From Streptomyces lydicus (GTDB lineage: Bacteria; Actinomycetota; Actinomycetes; Streptomycetales; Streptomycetaceae), in contig NZ_CP017157.1 in the NCBI RefSeq assembly GCF_001729485.1, positions 3,038,001-3,102,000 on the forward strand: a stretch of 64,000 nucleotides of DNA, read 5' to 3'. The stretch's first letter is position 1, and every line of letters begins with the position of its first letter. Positions 44,429 to 54,917 of the stretch are shown piece after piece. A program made the position numbers and the translations under genes. The notes beneath the pieces were generated by a model. It saw nothing but the letters and a program-made list of their open reading frames with translations, made no database searches and was not told the DNA's origin.

Positions 44429-44698
44429 TCACTCGTGTTCCTCCCGGCGCTCGCTGCGGGCCTTGCGGCGCACCTTGCGCACGGACAGCAGCACCATCAG
44501 CGGGGTCAGTGCGGAGCCGACCGCCAGTTGGGAGAGCGCCACATCGGGCGCCTGCAGCAGCAGGAACAGGGCGGCGAGGGCCAGGCCGAGCAGCGACAGC
44601 ACGAAGGACTGACGGACCGGGTCACGCACCAGGACGGCGCCGGTCCCGGCGATGGCCACCAGCACCAGACCGATCAGCACCGGCACGCTCTCAGCCAT
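44429..44698 (-). CDS. DUF4040 subunit (MrpA C-terminal-like)
   Basis: This 89-residue protein has two or three helices and matches the DUF4040 (MbhE-like) segment found in the middle of MrpA: ALAALFLLLQAPDVALSQLA followed by VGSALTPLMVLL. Ending in a charged KVRRKARSERREEHE. In full MrpA it is fused to the large N-terminal antiporter domain; here it stands alone. It overlaps the upstream gene by 8 bp. Confidence 0.88.
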   Translation of the reverse strand: MAESVPVLIGLVLVAIAGTGAVLVRDPVRQSFVLSLLGLALAALFLLLQAPDVALSQLAVGSALTPLMVLLSVRKVRRKARSERREEHE

Positions 44699-45182
44699 CG
44701 GACATCCCCTCCGCGGAGCCGGAGAGCCCGTGCCCCGCCGTGACGGCCGCGGTCACCGCGCGGGACGCGGTACGGCTGCCCAGCACCAACAGCCCGCCGA
44801 TCACCAGGAGTTTCAGCAGCGCCCTGCCGGGCCCGGTGACGCAGCACAGCGGCACCACCACCGCCGGCACCGCGACGTAGTTCAGCGCCGTCGTCGCCAG
44901 CAGCGACCGCGGGCGCGGCGGGCGGGCCGCCATCCGGTCGGCCAGCAGCCGCACGTAGAGCAGGGTGCCGGCCGGTCCGAGGACCGCGAGCACCAGTGCC
45001 GTGTCGACGTACGCCGTGCGGCCGAAGCCCTGGGCCAGCAGCAGGAACACCAGACTGAGCAGCGTCGTCGTCAGATTCTGCGCGGGCACCCGGCGCGAGA
45101 CCGGGCCGGTGGCCGTGGCGCAGGCGGCCGGCGCCACCCCGCACAGCAGCAGCGCCGTTCCCGCGGCCGTCCAGCCGTTCAC
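44691..45182 (-). CDS. mrpFG: Fused Mrp antiporter subunits F and G (G shortened)
   Basis: This 163-residue protein starts with an MrpF-like part (residues 1-85: QGFGRTAYVDTALVLAVLGP as the core helix pair). It continues with a second hydrophobic part ending LLKLLVIGGLLVLGSRTASR, which resembles the end of MrpG. The MrpG segment RLPDVYTRLHAA is missing, so G appears truncated. The GTG at 45182 overlaps the mrpE stop (GTGA). Confidence 0.7.
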   Translation of the reverse strand: MNGWTAAGTALLLCGVAPAACATATGPVSRRVPAQNLTTTLLSLVFLLLAQGFGRTAYVDTALVLAVLGPAGTLLYVRLLADRMAARPPRPRSLLATTALNYVAVPAVVVPLCCVTGPGRALLKLLVIGGLLVLGSRTASRAVTAAVTAGHGLSGSAEGMSDG

Positions 45183-45355
45183 CGGCCGCCGGCCGCGCGT
45201 CGCGCCCCGACGGCGGCCGCCGCGGCGACCAGCCCGGCGCCGGCGCCGACCGCCCACTCCAGGGTGTCCACCGGGCCGATCAGCACGATCCACAGCAGGG
45301 TCAACGCCGCCCACCAGCCGATGAGTTCGGCGCTCGTCGTCAGCCGTCCGGCCAC
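45179..45355 (-). CDS. mrpE: Short MrpE-like subunit
   Basis: This 58-residue protein reads VAGRLTTSAELIGWWAALTL then LLWIVLIGPVDTLEWAVGAG, and ends with a small Arg-rich segment (GARRAAGGR). It has two helices and resembles the N-terminal half of MrpE; the C-terminal ferredoxin-like half is absent. GTG 45355 follows a GGGAGGTG element, and it is the first gene of the Mrp operon. Confidence 0.65.
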   Translation of the reverse strand: MAGRLTTSAELIGWWAALTLLWIVLIGPVDTLEWAVGAGAGLVAAAAAVGARRAAGGR

Positions 45356-45478
45356 CTGTACGCACCTCCCGCCGACCGGTTACCCGGCCCACAGGCTCAC
45401 ATGCGGGGCCCGGGCCGACCCGTCACCGCGCCGCGCGTTACTCCGTCGGAGCGCGGGCGGCGCGGCGGTCGGGGGCGG

Positions 45479-47899
45479 TCAGCCGGACCAGGTCCAGTCG
45501 GCGACCTCGGGCAGGTCCACGCCGTGCTCCCGGATCCAGGCGTGGTGGCGGGTACGGACGTCGGCCATCGCCTGGCGCACCGCCACGGCGCGGACGCCGA
45601 GGCCGGGCACCCGGTCCACCACGTCCATCACCAGCCGGTAGCGGTCGAGGTCGTTGCGCACGACCATGTCGAAGGGCGTGGTGGTGGTGCCCTCCTCCTT
45701 GTAGCCGCGCACATGGAGGTTGCGGTGGCCGGCGCGGCGGTAGCCGAGCCGGTGGATCAGCCACGGGTAGCCGTGATAGGCGAAGATGACCGGCTTGTCG
45801 CGGGTGAACAGCGCGTCGTACTCGGAGTCCGGCATGCCGTGCGGGTGTTCGCCGGCCGGCAGCAGCCGGGCCATGTCGACGACATTGACCACCCGCACCG
45901 CCAGCTCCGGCAGGTGCCGGCGCAGCAGATCGGCCGCGGCCAGCGTCTCCAGGGTGGGGACGTCCCCGGCGCAGGCCAGCACCACGTCCGGGTCGCGGCT
46001 GCCGTCCTCGGTGCCCGCCCACTCCCAGGTGCCGACGCCGCGTGCGCAGTGGGCGCGGGCCTCGTCGAGGGTGAGCCAGTCGAAGCTCGGCTGCTTGCCG
46101 GCCACGATCACATTGACGTAGTCCCGGGTGTGCAGCACGTGTTCGGCCACCGACAGCAGGGTGTTGGCGTCCGGCGGCAGATAGACCCGCACGCACTCCG
46201 GGCTCTTGTTGAGGACGTGGTCGACGAAGCCGGGGTCCTGGTGCGAGAAGCCGTTGTGGTCCTGCCGCCAGACGTGCGAGGTGAGCAGGTAGTTCAGCGA
46301 GGCGATCGGGCGCCGCCAGGGCAGCCGGCGGGCCGTCCGCAGCCACTTGAGGTGCTGGTTGACCATCGAGTCGACGATGTGCGCGAACGCCTCGTAGCTG
46401 GAGAACAGTCCGTGCCGGCCGGTCAGCAGATAGCCCTCCAGCCACCCCTGGCACAGGTGCTCCGAGAGCACCTCCATGACCCGGCCGCCGCGGGCCAAGT
46501 GCTCGTCGGTGTCCAGCGTCTCGGCCTCCCACGCCTTGGAGGTGGCGCCGTAGAGCGCGCCCAGCCGGTTGGACTCGGTCTCGTCGGGGCCCACGACGCG
46601 GAAGTCGCGGCGCTCGGCGGTGGCCTCCATGACCGCGGCCAGCAGGCCGCCGAGCACCCGGGTCGGCTCGTGCACCGCGCTGCCGCGCTTGTCCACCTCC
46701 ACCGCGTGCCGCTCCAGCGGCGGGGTCGGCAGATCGCGCAGCAGCAGCCCGCCGTTGGCGTGCGGCGAGGCGCCCAGCCGGCGCGTCCCCCCGGGCACGC
46801 AGGCGAGCACCTCGGGCCGCGGCCGCCCGTCGCCGCCGAACAGTTCCGCGGGCCGGTAGGAACGCAGCCAGTCCTCCAGCTGCCGCAGGTGCTCGGGGTT
46901 GTCGCGCACGCCGGCCAGCGGGACCTGGTGGGAGCGCCAGGTGCCCTCGACGGGTTTGCCGTCGACCTCGCGGGGGCCGGTCCAGCCCTTGGGCGTGCGC
47001 AGCACGATCATCGGCCAGCGGGGGCGCCCGGTCGCCCCGTCGACCCGGGCCCGGCGCTGGATGTCGGAGATCCGGTCCAGGCAGTGGTCCATCGCGGCGG
47101 CGAACTCCTGGTGCACCGCCGCCGCATCGTCGCCGGTGACGTGCACCGGCTCGTGGCCGACGCCGCGCAGCAGGTGGTCCAGCTCCTCCCGGGGCAGCCG
47201 GGCCAGCACCGTCGGGTTGGCGATCTTGTAGCCGTTGAGGTGCAGGACCGGCAGCACGGCGCCGTCGTGCACCGGGTCGAGGAACTTGGTGCTGTGCCAG
47301 GACGCGGCGAGCGGACCGGTCTCCGCCTCCCCGTCGCCCACCACGCACGCGACCACCAGCTCCGGGTTGTCGAAGGCCGCGCCGTAGGCATGGGTGAGGG
47401 AGTAGCCCAGCTCACCGCCCTCGTGGATCGAGCCCGGGACCTGCGGTGCGACATGGCTCGGGATGCCGCCGGGGAACGAGAACTGCCGGAACAGCCGGGC
47501 CATGCCCGCCGCGTCCCGGCTGACGTCGGGGTAGATCTCGGAGAACGTGCCGTCCAGCCAGGAGTTGGCCACCACGGCCGGTCCGCCGTGCCCCGGCCCC
47601 CAGATGCACAGCGCGTCCAGGTCGCGGGCCTTGATGACGCGGTTGAGGTGGGTGTGGACGAGGTTGAGCCCGGGCGAGGTGCCCCAGTGGCCCAGCAGCC
47701 GCGGTTTGATGTGCTCGGGGCGCAGCGGCTCCGCCAGCAGCGGATTGGCCATCAGGTAGATCTGCCCCACGGCCAGGTAGTTGGCGGCTCGCCAGTGGGC
47801 GTCCAGTGCCCGCAGTTCGTCGGCGCCGAGCGGCCCCTGCGCCGAGGGGGCAGGGACCGTTCCCGCGGCCGCCGGGGCGTGCGCATCGGGCATGCTCAT
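45479..47899 (-). CDS. xfp: Xylulose 5-phosphate/fructose 6-phosphate phosphoketolase
   Basis: This 806-residue thiamine diphosphate enzyme splits xylulose 5-phosphate or fructose 6-phosphate with phosphate to acetyl-phosphate. The N-terminal motif [18 protein letters not shown], the ThDP-binding [11 protein letters not shown] (a GDGxxE type) and the later [20 protein letters not shown] are diagnostic. Lengths of about 790-825 are usual. It gives the cell a shortcut to acetyl-phosphate and acetyl-CoA. The start at 47899 is supported by GGTGAGGAG upstream. It follows the F420 oxidoreductase gene by 30 bp on the same strand and probably shares its transcript. Confidence 0.97.
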   Translation of the reverse strand: MSMPDAHAPAAAGTVPAPSAQGPLGADELRALDAHWRAANYLAVGQIYLMANPLLAEPLRPEHIKPRLLGHWGTSPGLNLVHTHLNRVIKARDLDALCIWGPGHGGPAVVANSWLDGTFSEIYPDVSRDAAGMARLFRQFSFPGGIPSHVAPQVPGSIHEGGELGYSLTHAYGAAFDNPELVVACVVGDGEAETGPLAASWHSTKFLDPVHDGAVLPVLHLNGYKIANPTVLARLPREELDHLLRGVGHEPVHVTGDDAAAVHQEFAAAMDHCLDRISDIQRRARVDGATGRPRWPMIVLRTPKGWTGPREVDGKPVEGTWRSHQVPLAGVRDNPEHLRQLEDWLRSYRPAELFGGDGRPRPEVLACVPGGTRRLGASPHANGGLLLRDLPTPPLERHAVEVDKRGSAVHEPTRVLGGLLAAVMEATAERRDFRVVGPDETESNRLGALYGATSKAWEAETLDTDEHLARGGRVMEVLSEHLCQGWLEGYLLTGRHGLFSSYEAFAHIVDSMVNQHLKWLRTARRLPWRRPIASLNYLLTSHVWRQDHNGFSHQDPGFVDHVLNKSPECVRVYLPPDANTLLSVAEHVLHTRDYVNVIVAGKQPSFDWLTLDEARAHCARGVGTWEWAGTEDGSRDPDVVLACAGDVPTLETLAAADLLRRHLPELAVRVVNVVDMARLLPAGEHPHGMPDSEYDALFTRDKPVIFAYHGYPWLIHRLGYRRAGHRNLHVRGYKEEGTTTTPFDMVVRNDLDRYRLVMDVVDRVPGLGVRAVAVRQAMADVRTRHHAWIREHGVDLPEVADWTWSG

Positions 47900-47929
47900 C
47901 TCCTCACCGAGAGGGTGTGCAGGGGGTGT

Positions 47930-48895
47930 TCACAGGGTGCGCAGCGCGGGCAGCAGCTTGGTCTCCGCCCAGTCCAGGAACGGTTCCTGGTGCTCGCCGC
48001 CGATCTGGACCAGCGCGACCTCGGTGAAACCCGCGTCGACGTACGGGCGCACCGCCTCGACGAACCGGCCGACGTCGTCGCCGCACGGCACGGCCTCGGC
48101 GACGTCCTCGGGGCGTACGTACCGGGTGGCGCCCTCGAACCCGGCGGGCCCCGGCAGCTCGGCGTTGACCCGCCAGCCGCCGGTCATCCAGCGGAACTGG
48201 TCGTGCGCCCGGGCGATCGCCGCGTCCCGGTCCCGGTCGTGGCAGACGGGCAGCTGGCCGACGCGTGGTTTGCCCCGGCCGCCGTACCGGTCGAAGGCCG
48301 CCAGCAGCTCGCTCTCGGGTTCGGTGGCGATCACCAGGTCGCCGAGCCGGCCGGCGATCTCGCAGGAGCGGTCGCCCGAGACGGCCACCCCGATGGGCGG
48401 CGTCACGTCGGGCAGATCCCACAGCTTGGCGTGCACCACGTCGAAGTGGGTGCCGTGGTGGGTGACCTCGCCGCCCTCGAACAGCGCGCGGATGATCTCG
48501 ATCGCCTCGGCGAGCTTGTCCAGCCGTACGGGCGCGGCCGGCCAGCCGGCGCCCACCACGTGCTCGTTGAGGTTCTCGCCGGAGCCGAGCCCCAGCCGGA
48601 ACCGGCCCTCCGACAGCAGCTGCACGGTCGCCGCCTTCTGGGCGACGACGGCGGGGTGGTAGCGGGTGGTCGGGCAGGTCACATAGGTCATCAGGGGGAT
48701 GCGGCTGGTCGCCTGCGCGGCGGCGCCCAGCACGCTCCAGGCGTACGAGGAGTGGCCCTGGGAGGCCAGCCACGGGAAGTAGTGGTCGGAGGTCACCGAG
48801 AAGTCGAATCCGGCGCGCTCGGCGCCCACCACATGCTCGACCAGCGCCCGCGGCCCGGCCTGCTCGGTCATCATCGTGTATCCGATATCCACCAT
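47930..48895 (-). CDS. F420-dependent LLM-class oxidoreductase
   Basis: This 321-residue TIM-barrel protein belongs to the luciferase-like F420 family. Early markers are VDIGYTMMTEQAGPRALVEH, the SDHYFPW loop near residue 36 and the glycine-rich GRFRLGLGSGENLNEHV at about residue 96. It is closest in pattern to the F420-dependent glucose-6-phosphate dehydrogenase-related group (TIGR03557), which is predicted to oxidise a sugar or related alcohol. A link to phosphoketolase-based sugar use is possible, since the two genes are adjacent in the same direction. Confidence 0.9.
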   Translation of the reverse strand: MVDIGYTMMTEQAGPRALVEHVVGAERAGFDFSVTSDHYFPWLASQGHSSYAWSVLGAAAQATSRIPLMTYVTCPTTRYHPAVVAQKAATVQLLSEGRFRLGLGSGENLNEHVVGAGWPAAPVRLDKLAEAIEIIRALFEGGEVTHHGTHFDVVHAKLWDLPDVTPPIGVAVSGDRSCEIAGRLGDLVIATEPESELLAAFDRYGGRGKPRVGQLPVCHDRDRDAAIARAHDQFRWMTGGWRVNAELPGPAGFEGATRYVRPEDVAEAVPCGDDVGRFVEAVRPYVDAGFTEVALVQIGGEHQEPFLDWAETKLLPALRTL

Positions 48896-48945
48896 TTAAT
48901 ACACCTTGGGTTGGTTACACTGCGCAGGCAACCGGACCGTCCGGT

Positions 48946-49125
48946 TCAGTCGGGCGGCTCGGGGGACGGGTGCTCGTCCGGCTCCGCGCCGGGCGGCTCC
49001 TTCGGTTCCGGTCCCGGCTCCTCCGGCTCCGGCTCGGCCGGTACGGGGTCGCGGGGCAGCGGCTCCGGGTCGCTGGGCACCGCGCCCGGGCCCTTGGGTG
49101 GCGGTTCCGTGGTCATCGCGTTCAT
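48946..49125 (-). CDS. Small Pro/Glu-rich protein
   Basis: This 59-residue protein begins MNAMTTEPPPKGPGAVPSDP and continues as Pro/Glu repeats (EPEPEEPGPEPKEPPG) to PSPEPPD. A strong AAGGAG lies eight bases upstream of ATG 49125. It has no membrane or signal features. It resembles the Pro-rich protein at 38159 in style, though more acidic. The function is unknown. Confidence 0.55.
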   Translation of the reverse strand: MNAMTTEPPPKGPGAVPSDPEPLPRDPVPAEPEPEEPGPEPKEPPGAEPDEHPSPEPPD

Positions 49126-49328
49126 GGCGCTTCTCCTTCCTCTCCATCGTGCGTCCAATGCCCCCGGACGGCCCTTTCACGAAAAAAGCCCCGGTCGCGC
49201 TCACGAAGAGTCACGTTCGGGGCATGGCTGGGCGCACTCGTGACGGCGGCGGCGCAAGCGTTCGCCCGGGAGGGCTCGTTGGTCCCCGTCCGGTCGCTTC
49301 CCGCCCCGCCGCCCGCCGGGGCGGGCGG

Positions 49329-52300
49329 TCAGTAGACGTCGCGGACGTAGCGCTTGTCGGCGGCGAGCTGTTTGACGTACCCGGCGGCGGCGTCCGGCGT
49401 CAGGCCGCCGTGGGCCACCGCGATCTCACGCAGGGCGCGGTCGACGTCCCCGGCCATCCGGGAGGCGTCGCCGCACACGTAGAAGTGGGCCCCGTCCTGG
49501 AGCCAGGACCACAGCTGGGCGCCGTGCTCGCGCATCCGGTCCTGCACATAGACCTTGGCCCGCTGGTCGCGGGAGAAGGCGGTGTCCAGCCGGGTCAGCA
49601 GCCCGTCGTCGCGCATCCGGCCGAGTTCGTCCTCGTAGTAGAAGTCCGTGGCGCGGCGCTGCTCCCCGAAGAAGAGCCAGTTGGGGCCGCGGTGGCCGCG
49701 GGCGCGTCGCTCGTCGAGGAAGCCGAGGAAGGGCGCGACGCCGGTGCCGGGCCCGACCATCACCATCGGGGTCGCCGGATCGGCCGGCGGCCGGAAGTGC
49801 GGGTTCTGCCGTACGAACACCGGCACCGGGCTGCCGGGCCCGGCGTCCGCCAGGAAGGCCGAGGCCACGCCCTTGCGCGGGTGGCCGTGGCGGTTCTCGT
49901 AGCGGACCACGGAGACCGTCAGGCCGATCTGCCCGGGGTCGGCCAGTGGGCTGGACGAGATGGAGTACAGCCGGGGCTGCAGCCGTCCGAGGACCCCGGC
50001 CCACTCCGCGGCGTCGGCCCCCACCGGGTGCTCGGCGAGCACGTCGACGGCCTGCCGGCCCCAGGCCCATCGGGCGAATTCGCCCTTGTTGTCGGGCCGC
50101 AGCAGCTTCTTGAGCCCCCGGTCACCGGTGCGATCGGCGAGCAGCCGGAGGAGGTCGGGGGTGATCCTGGTGATGTCCAGATGGCGGCTGAGCGCCTCGC
50201 CGAGCGGCACGTCCTCCAGCCCGGTGAGTCCGACGGGCGTGGCGGGGTCGAGGCCGGTGACGGCCAGCCACTCCGCCACCAGCTCGGGGCAGTTCAGCGG
50301 CCGCACCCCCAGCGCGTCGCCGGCCTCGTACGCCAGCGGTCCGTCCGCGGCGTCCCGGGTGTCGAGGGTGAACCGGCGCACCTCCTTGGTGGCGCCGGGC
50401 CGGCTCAGCAGCTGGTTGCCGGTGAGGCGGGCGGTGGCCGGCGCGGCCTTGGAGGGGCGGCGGGGCCCGGCGGGCGCGGCCGGTGCCGCCGCGGCGGGCC
50501 CCGGCTCCGCTGCGCTGCCGACGGTGTCGCCGGCCGGTTCCGTACCGTCCTCCAGCGCGGAGAGCACCTGCTCCAGCCACTGCCCGGCCGGCTGCTCGTA
50601 GTCCGGCTCGCAGTCCGTACGGGGCGCCAGCCGCACCGCGCCCAGCTCCGCGAGGCGCGCGTCGAGCCGGCGACCGTGGCCGCAGAAGTCGTCGTACGAG
50701 GAGTCGCCCAGTGCCAGCACCGAGTAGCGCACCCCGTCCAGCCGTGGGGTGTCCGGCGCGTTGAGCGTCTCCCAGAATCCCGACCCGTTGTCGGGGGCGT
50801 CGCCGTCGCCGAAGGTGCTGGTGACGATCAGCAGGTCGGCGGTGCGCGGCAACGCGGCGGGCGCGCTGTCGGCCATGCTCAGCAGGGTCGCCTCCCGGCC
50901 GCTGCCCGCCAGCCGCTGCGCCGCGGCCGCCGCGACCTCCTCGGCGTTACCGGTCTGGGAGGCCCACAGGACGAGGACCGTGCGGGCGGGGGAGTCGGCC
51001 GACGGGGCGCCGGCGGGGTCCGCCGCGGCCGGCTCCGGGGCCGGCCGGACCTGCGGGGCCCGGGAGAACATCCCGGCCAGCACGCCGTTCACCCACAGTG
51101 CGCTCTCCGGGTCGAAGGGCGCCTGCGCCGGCAGCACGGGCGTGCCGACGGCCGGCGCGGAGCGCAGCCCGTCCAGGAATCCGGAGAGGTAGCGGCGCTC
51201 GTGCGGAGACAGCACCGGCGGGCCGGTGTCGGGCAGGCGGAACACCTCGGTCAGCGTCGCCACCGGGTCCCGCGCCCCGTCGCCGCGCCCCGCGGCCGGA
51301 TCCGCGGGGCCGTCCGCGCGGGCCGGTGCCGCCTCGCTCCCGGGGCCGCCCGCCTCTCCCGCGACCTTGGCCAGCGACACCGCGCAATTCTTGAACCCGG
51401 GCTGGAAGGAGAGCGGATCGACCGCGTCATGGGTGACCGCGTTGACGCTGAGGTACTCGCCGAACAGGTCGTTCCAGTGGAACGGCGCGAAGCAGTTCCC
51501 GGGCCGTACCCGGTCGGTCACCACCGCGGGCAGCACCGCCCGCCCGCGCCGGGAGGCGACCTCCACCGCGTCACCCCCGGCGATCCCCAGCGCCGCGGCG
51601 TCCTCCGGGTGGATCTCCACGAACGGCCCGGAGTCCAGCCGGTTCAGCTTGCCGACCTTGCCGGTCTTGGTGAGGGTGTGCCACTGGTGCGGCAGCCGGC
51701 CGGTGTTGAGCACGTACGGGAAGTCGTCGTCGGGCAGTTCGGCGGACGGGAGGTGCGGGCGGGCGAAGAACGCGGCGCGGCCGGAGGCGGTGGGGAAGGC
51801 CAGCCGCGGCCGGGAGCCGTCCGGCCGCACCACCGGGTCCTGGCTGACCCCGTCGTTGAGGTAGCGCACCGGGTTGCGGTCGGGGCCGTCCGCGTCGGCG
51901 CTGGGCCACTGCACCGGGGTGCCGCGCAGCCGCTCGTACGACACCCCCCGCAGGTCATAGCCGGTCCGCGGGTTCCGGGCCCGTTTGATCTCCTCGAATA
52001 TCTCCTCCGCGCTCTGGTAGCCGAAGGCGTCCTCGTACCCCATCTCGCAGGCGATCCGCGCGATGATCCGCCAGTCCGGCCAGGACTCGCCCGGCGGGTC
52101 GGCGGCCCGGCGCGCCAGCGTCAGGTTGCGCTCCGAATTGACCATCACGCCCTCGGACTCGGCCCACATCGCGGCCGGCAGCACCACATCGGCGTACGCG
52201 TTGGTCTCGGTCTCCGCGAAGACGTCCTGTGCCACCACGAACTCGGCGGCCTCCAGCCCCTCGATGACCGTCCGGCGGTTGGCGACCGAGGCGACCGGGT

Positions 52301-53552
52301 TGGTGCAGATGATCCAGCAGGCCCTGATGCCCCCGTCGGCCATCTGCCGGAACATCTCGACGGTCCCCTTGCCGCCGTCGTCCGCGCGCAGCGTCCCCGG
52401 CGCGAGGTCCCACAGCTCCTCGACGAACGCCCGGTCCTCGGCCACCAGCGCCGACCGCTGCCCGGGCAGGCCCGGCCCCATGTACCCCATCTCGCGGCCG
52501 CCCATCGCGTTGGGCTGGCCGGTGAGCGAGAACGGCCCGCTGCCCGGGCGGCAGATCGCGCCGGTCGCCAGATGCAGGTTGATCAGCGCATTGGTGTTCC
52601 AGGTGCCGTGGACGCTCTGGTTCAGCCCCATCGTCCAGCAGCTCATCCAGTCGCCCGCCGCACCGATCCACTCGGCGGCCCGGCGCAGGTCGGCCTCCGC
52701 GAGCCCGGTGATCCCGGCGACCACGGCCGGCGGATAGTCCTTGAGGAAGTCCGGCATCGCCTCCCAGCCCTCGGTGTGCCCGGCGATGAACTCCGTGTCG
52801 ATCCGGCCGTTCTCCACCAGAAGGTGCAGCAGCCCGTTCAGCAGCGCCAGATCCGTCCCCGGCGTGACCTGGAGGAACAAATCCGCCTTCGCCGCGGTGG
52901 CGGTCCGCCGCGGGTCGACCACGATCAGCTTGGCGCCCGCCTTGACCCGCTCCATCATCCGCAGGAAGAGGATCGGATGGCAGTCGGCCATGTTGGAGCC
53001 GATGACCAGGAAGACGTCGGCCCGCTCGAAGTCCTGGTACGAGCCGGGCGGGCCGTCCGCGCCCAGCGACAGCTTGTAGCCGCTGCCCGCGCTCGCCATG
53101 CACAGCCGGGAGTTGGACTCGATGTGCCGGGTGCGGACGAAGCCCTTGGCCAGCTTGTTGGCCAGGTACTGCGCCTCCAGCGTCAGCTGCCCGGAGACGT
53201 ACAGCGCGAGGGCGTCCGGCCCGTGGGTGTCGACGATCTCGCGCAGTCGCCGGGCGGTCTCCTTCACGGCGGTGTCCATCGCGGTGGCCGCCGGCGCGTC
53301 GCCGCGGTCCGCGCGCACCAGGGGGTGGGTCAGCCGCCCGGGCGCGGTGAGCAGCTCGGCGCTGGTCGCCCCCTTGGTGCACAGCCGGCCGGCGTTCGAG
53401 GGGTGCGCCTTGTCGCCGTACGCCTTGCGGACCGTGCGCCGTCCGGCCGGGTCCGTCGCGACGTCCAGCACGATCCCGCAGCCGACACCGCAGTACGAGC
53501 ACGCGGTCCGCACCTGCGTGGTGCTCTCTGCCGGCGGTTCCGGTGCGGTCAC
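49329..53552 (-). CDS. nasC: Assimilatory nitrate reductase fused to NADPH-flavoprotein reductase
   Basis: This 1407-residue protein combines two enzymes. Residues 1-700 form a molybdopterin nitrate reductase: the N-terminal [4Fe-4S] cysteines are C18, C21, C25 and C58, and the Mo-binding segment includes [20 protein letters not shown]. Residues about 860-1000 are a flavodoxin domain ([20 protein letters not shown]). The rest is a CysJ/cytochrome P450 reductase-like FAD/NADPH module ([24 protein letters not shown]). The fusion lets NADPH reduce nitrate to nitrite within one chain. This two-module form occurs in actinobacteria. A possible GlnR-type site lies upstream. Confidence 0.95.
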   Translation of the reverse strand: MTAPEPPAESTTQVRTACSYCGVGCGIVLDVATDPAGRRTVRKAYGDKAHPSNAGRLCTKGATSAELLTAPGRLTHPLVRADRGDAPAATAMDTAVKETARRLREIVDTHGPDALALYVSGQLTLEAQYLANKLAKGFVRTRHIESNSRLCMASAGSGYKLSLGADGPPGSYQDFERADVFLVIGSNMADCHPILFLRMMERVKAGAKLIVVDPRRTATAAKADLFLQVTPGTDLALLNGLLHLLVENGRIDTEFIAGHTEGWEAMPDFLKDYPPAVVAGITGLAEADLRRAAEWIGAAGDWMSCWTMGLNQSVHGTWNTNALINLHLATGAICRPGSGPFSLTGQPNAMGGREMGYMGPGLPGQRSALVAEDRAFVEELWDLAPGTLRADDGGKGTVEMFRQMADGGIRACWIICTNPVASVANRRTVIEGLEAAEFVVAQDVFAETETNAYADVVLPAAMWAESEGVMVNSERNLTLARRAADPPGESWPDWRIIARIACEMGYEDAFGYQSAEEIFEEIKRARNPRTGYDLRGVSYERLRGTPVQWPSADADGPDRNPVRYLNDGVSQDPVVRPDGSRPRLAFPTASGRAAFFARPHLPSAELPDDDFPYVLNTGRLPHQWHTLTKTGKVGKLNRLDSGPFVEIHPEDAAALGIAGGDAVEVASRRGRAVLPAVVTDRVRPGNCFAPFHWNDLFGEYLSVNAVTHDAVDPLSFQPGFKNCAVSLAKVAGEAGGPGSEAAPARADGPADPAAGRGDGARDPVATLTEVFRLPDTGPPVLSPHERRYLSGFLDGLRSAPAVGTPVLPAQAPFDPESALWVNGVLAGMFSRAPQVRPAPEPAAADPAGAPSADSPARTVLVLWASQTGNAEEVAAAAAQRLAGSGREATLLSMADSAPAALPRTADLLIVTSTFGDGDAPDNGSGFWETLNAPDTPRLDGVRYSVLALGDSSYDDFCGHGRRLDARLAELGAVRLAPRTDCEPDYEQPAGQWLEQVLSALEDGTEPAGDTVGSAAEPGPAAAAPAAPAGPRRPSKAAPATARLTGNQLLSRPGATKEVRRFTLDTRDAADGPLAYEAGDALGVRPLNCPELVAEWLAVTGLDPATPVGLTGLEDVPLGEALSRHLDITRITPDLLRLLADRTGDRGLKKLLRPDNKGEFARWAWGRQAVDVLAEHPVGADAAEWAGVLGRLQPRLYSISSSPLADPGQIGLTVSVVRYENRHGHPRKGVASAFLADAGPGSPVPVFVRQNPHFRPPADPATPMVMVGPGTGVAPFLGFLDERRARGHRGPNWLFFGEQRRATDFYYEDELGRMRDDGLLTRLDTAFSRDQRAKVYVQDRMREHGAQLWSWLQDGAHFYVCGDASRMAGDVDRALREIAVAHGGLTPDAAAGYVKQLAADKRYVRDVY

Positions 53553-53602
53553 GGGCGGTCCCCTTCGTGGTCGGATGCTCGGTCCGACCCTACGAACGGC
53601 CC

Positions 53603-53618
53603 GTTAACCAGGTGTCAC
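53603..53618 (-). promoter_or_regulatory. Candidate GlnR-like half-box before nitrate reductase
   Basis: On the minus strand GTGAC (53618-53614) is followed after six bases by TTAAC (53607-53603). This approximates the GTnAC-n6-GaAAC half of the Streptomyces GlnR box. It lies about 50-66 bp upstream of the nitrate reductase start. The second half-box is not clear, so the call is weak. Confidence 0.3.
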
Positions 53619-53711
53619 GTCAAGCGATCATCCGCCGTTACGGCGACCACACAGCCGCCCCGGACTGCTCGTGAGGAAGCGGATGCGCCGCCGACATGGT
53701 TGAGCGACTTC

Positions 53712-53734
53712 GAAAGTGTAGTGATTGCACTTTC
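53712..53734. promoter_or_regulatory. Palindromic operator before the TetX-like gene
   Basis: GAAAGTG (53712-53718) and CACTTTC (53728-53734) form a perfect inverted repeat around a 9-base centre, in an AT-rich island just before the start at 53760. It contains a TAGTGA that could serve as -10. The adjacent TetR-family gene at 54914 is the natural ligand-responsive repressor. Confidence 0.65.
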
Positions 53735-53759
53735 TGATTCGCTGTGCTTTTCTGCTGTC

Positions 53760-54917
53760 ATGAACCCCACCCCTCTCCGCATCGCGATCATCGGTGCCGG
53801 CCCCGGCGGGCTGACCTGCGCCCGGGTCCTCCAGCGGCACGGCGTCGCGGTCACCGTCTTCGACCATGAGGCGTCCGCCGACGCCCGCCCGCAAGGCGGC
53901 ACGCTGGACCTGCACCTGACGACCGGCCAGGCGGCGCTGCGCGCGGCCGGCCTCCACGACGAGTTCACCGCGCTCGCCCGCCCCGAGGGGCAGGAGACGC
54001 GGCTGCTCGACCACACCGCCACCGTGCTCTTCCGGCACACCCCGGCCCCCGACGACAACGCCCGCCCGGAGATCGACCGGGGCGAGCTGCGCCGCCTGCT
54101 GCTGTCGTCCCTGGCCCCGGGGTCCGTGTACTGGGGGCACTACCTGCGGACCCTGCACCCGCTCGGCGACGGGCGCCACCACGCCGAGTTCGACGACGGT
54201 CACACCGAGACCTTCGACCTGGTCATCGGCGCCGACGGCGCCTGGTCCCGGGTGCGGCCGATGCTCTCCGACGCCGACCCGCACTACTCCGGCGTCACCT
54301 TCGTCGAGTTCGGCTTCGACGCCGCGGACACCCGGCACCCGGAGATCGCGGGCCTCGTCGGCGACGGCAGCATGATGGCCTCCGCCCCCAACCGGGCGCT
54401 GATCGTCCAGCGCAACGCGCACGGCCACCTCCGCGGCTACGCCGCCTTCCGCGGCTCGCAGGACTGGGCCCTGGAGGCCGGGGTGCGGATGGCGGACACC
54501 GAGGCGGTGCGGGCCGTGCTGCTCGAAGGGTTCGCCGGGTGGGACGAGCGGCTGCTGGCACTGCTGCGGGAGAACGACGGCGGGTTCGCCAACCGGCCGC
54601 TGTTCGCGCTGCCGGTGCCGCACACCTGGACGCACACCCCGGGCCTGACCCTGCTCGGCGACGCCGCGCACCTGATGACGCCGTTCTCCGGCATGGGCGC
54701 CAATTTGGCCATGCTCGACGGCAGCGAACTCGCCGAGGCCCTCGCCGGGGCCGATGACCCGGACGCCGCGGTCCGCGCCTACGAGGAGGTCATGCTGCCC
54801 CGCTCCGCCCAGGCCGCCGAGGGGGCCGCCCGCGGCCTGGCCAACGCCATCGCACCCGACGCCCCCCAGGGCTCCCTGCGCCATCTGCGCCGGATGGCCG
54901 GGCAGGAAGGACCGTGA
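53760..54917 (+). CDS. FAD-dependent monooxygenase (TetX-like)
   Basis: This 385-residue flavoprotein is a class A monooxygenase. The FAD motif IGAGPGGLTCARVLQRHG is at residues 11-28, and the GD motif region is GDAAHLMTPFSGMGANLAML near residue 300. RPQGGTLDLHLTTGQAALRA and RPEIDRGELRRLLL closely follow the pattern of TetX tetracycline destructases. Many Streptomyces flavin hydroxylases of this type act on natural products, so tetracycline inactivation is only one possibility. It forms an operon with a TetR regulator. Confidence 0.85.
   Translation: MNPTPLRIAIIGAGPGGLTCARVLQRHGVAVTVFDHEASADARPQGGTLDLHLTTGQAALRAAGLHDEFTALARPEGQETRLLDHTATVLFRHTPAPDDNARPEIDRGELRRLLLSSLAPGSVYWGHYLRTLHPLGDGRHHAEFDDGHTETFDLVIGADGAWSRVRPMLSDADPHYSGVTFVEFGFDAADTRHPEIAGLVGDGSMMASAPNRALIVQRNAHGHLRGYAAFRGSQDWALEAGVRMADTEAVRAVLLEGFAGWDERLLALLRENDGGFANRPLFALPVPHTWTHTPGLTLLGDAAHLMTPFSGMGANLAMLDGSELAEALAGADDPDAAVRAYEEVMLPRSAQAAEGAARGLANAIAPDAPQGSLRHLRRMAGQEGP

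Noticed and set aside
45401..49243. A 1280-codon open frame antisense to phosphoketolase and the F420 oxidoreductase
   Set aside because: The minus-strand genes show clear family motifs throughout; the plus frame is low-complexity Arg/Pro/Gly/Val with no domain.
48906..54917. A 2003-codon open frame on the plus strand
   Set aside because: It is antisense to the nitrate reductase gene for most of its length, an artefact of GC-rich codon structure. Only its last part is real, the TetX-like gene starting at 53760.
53760..54917. Calling the TetX-like gene a tetracycline resistance determinant
   Set aside because: Pattern similarity alone does not fix substrate; many Streptomyces class A hydroxylases share it.
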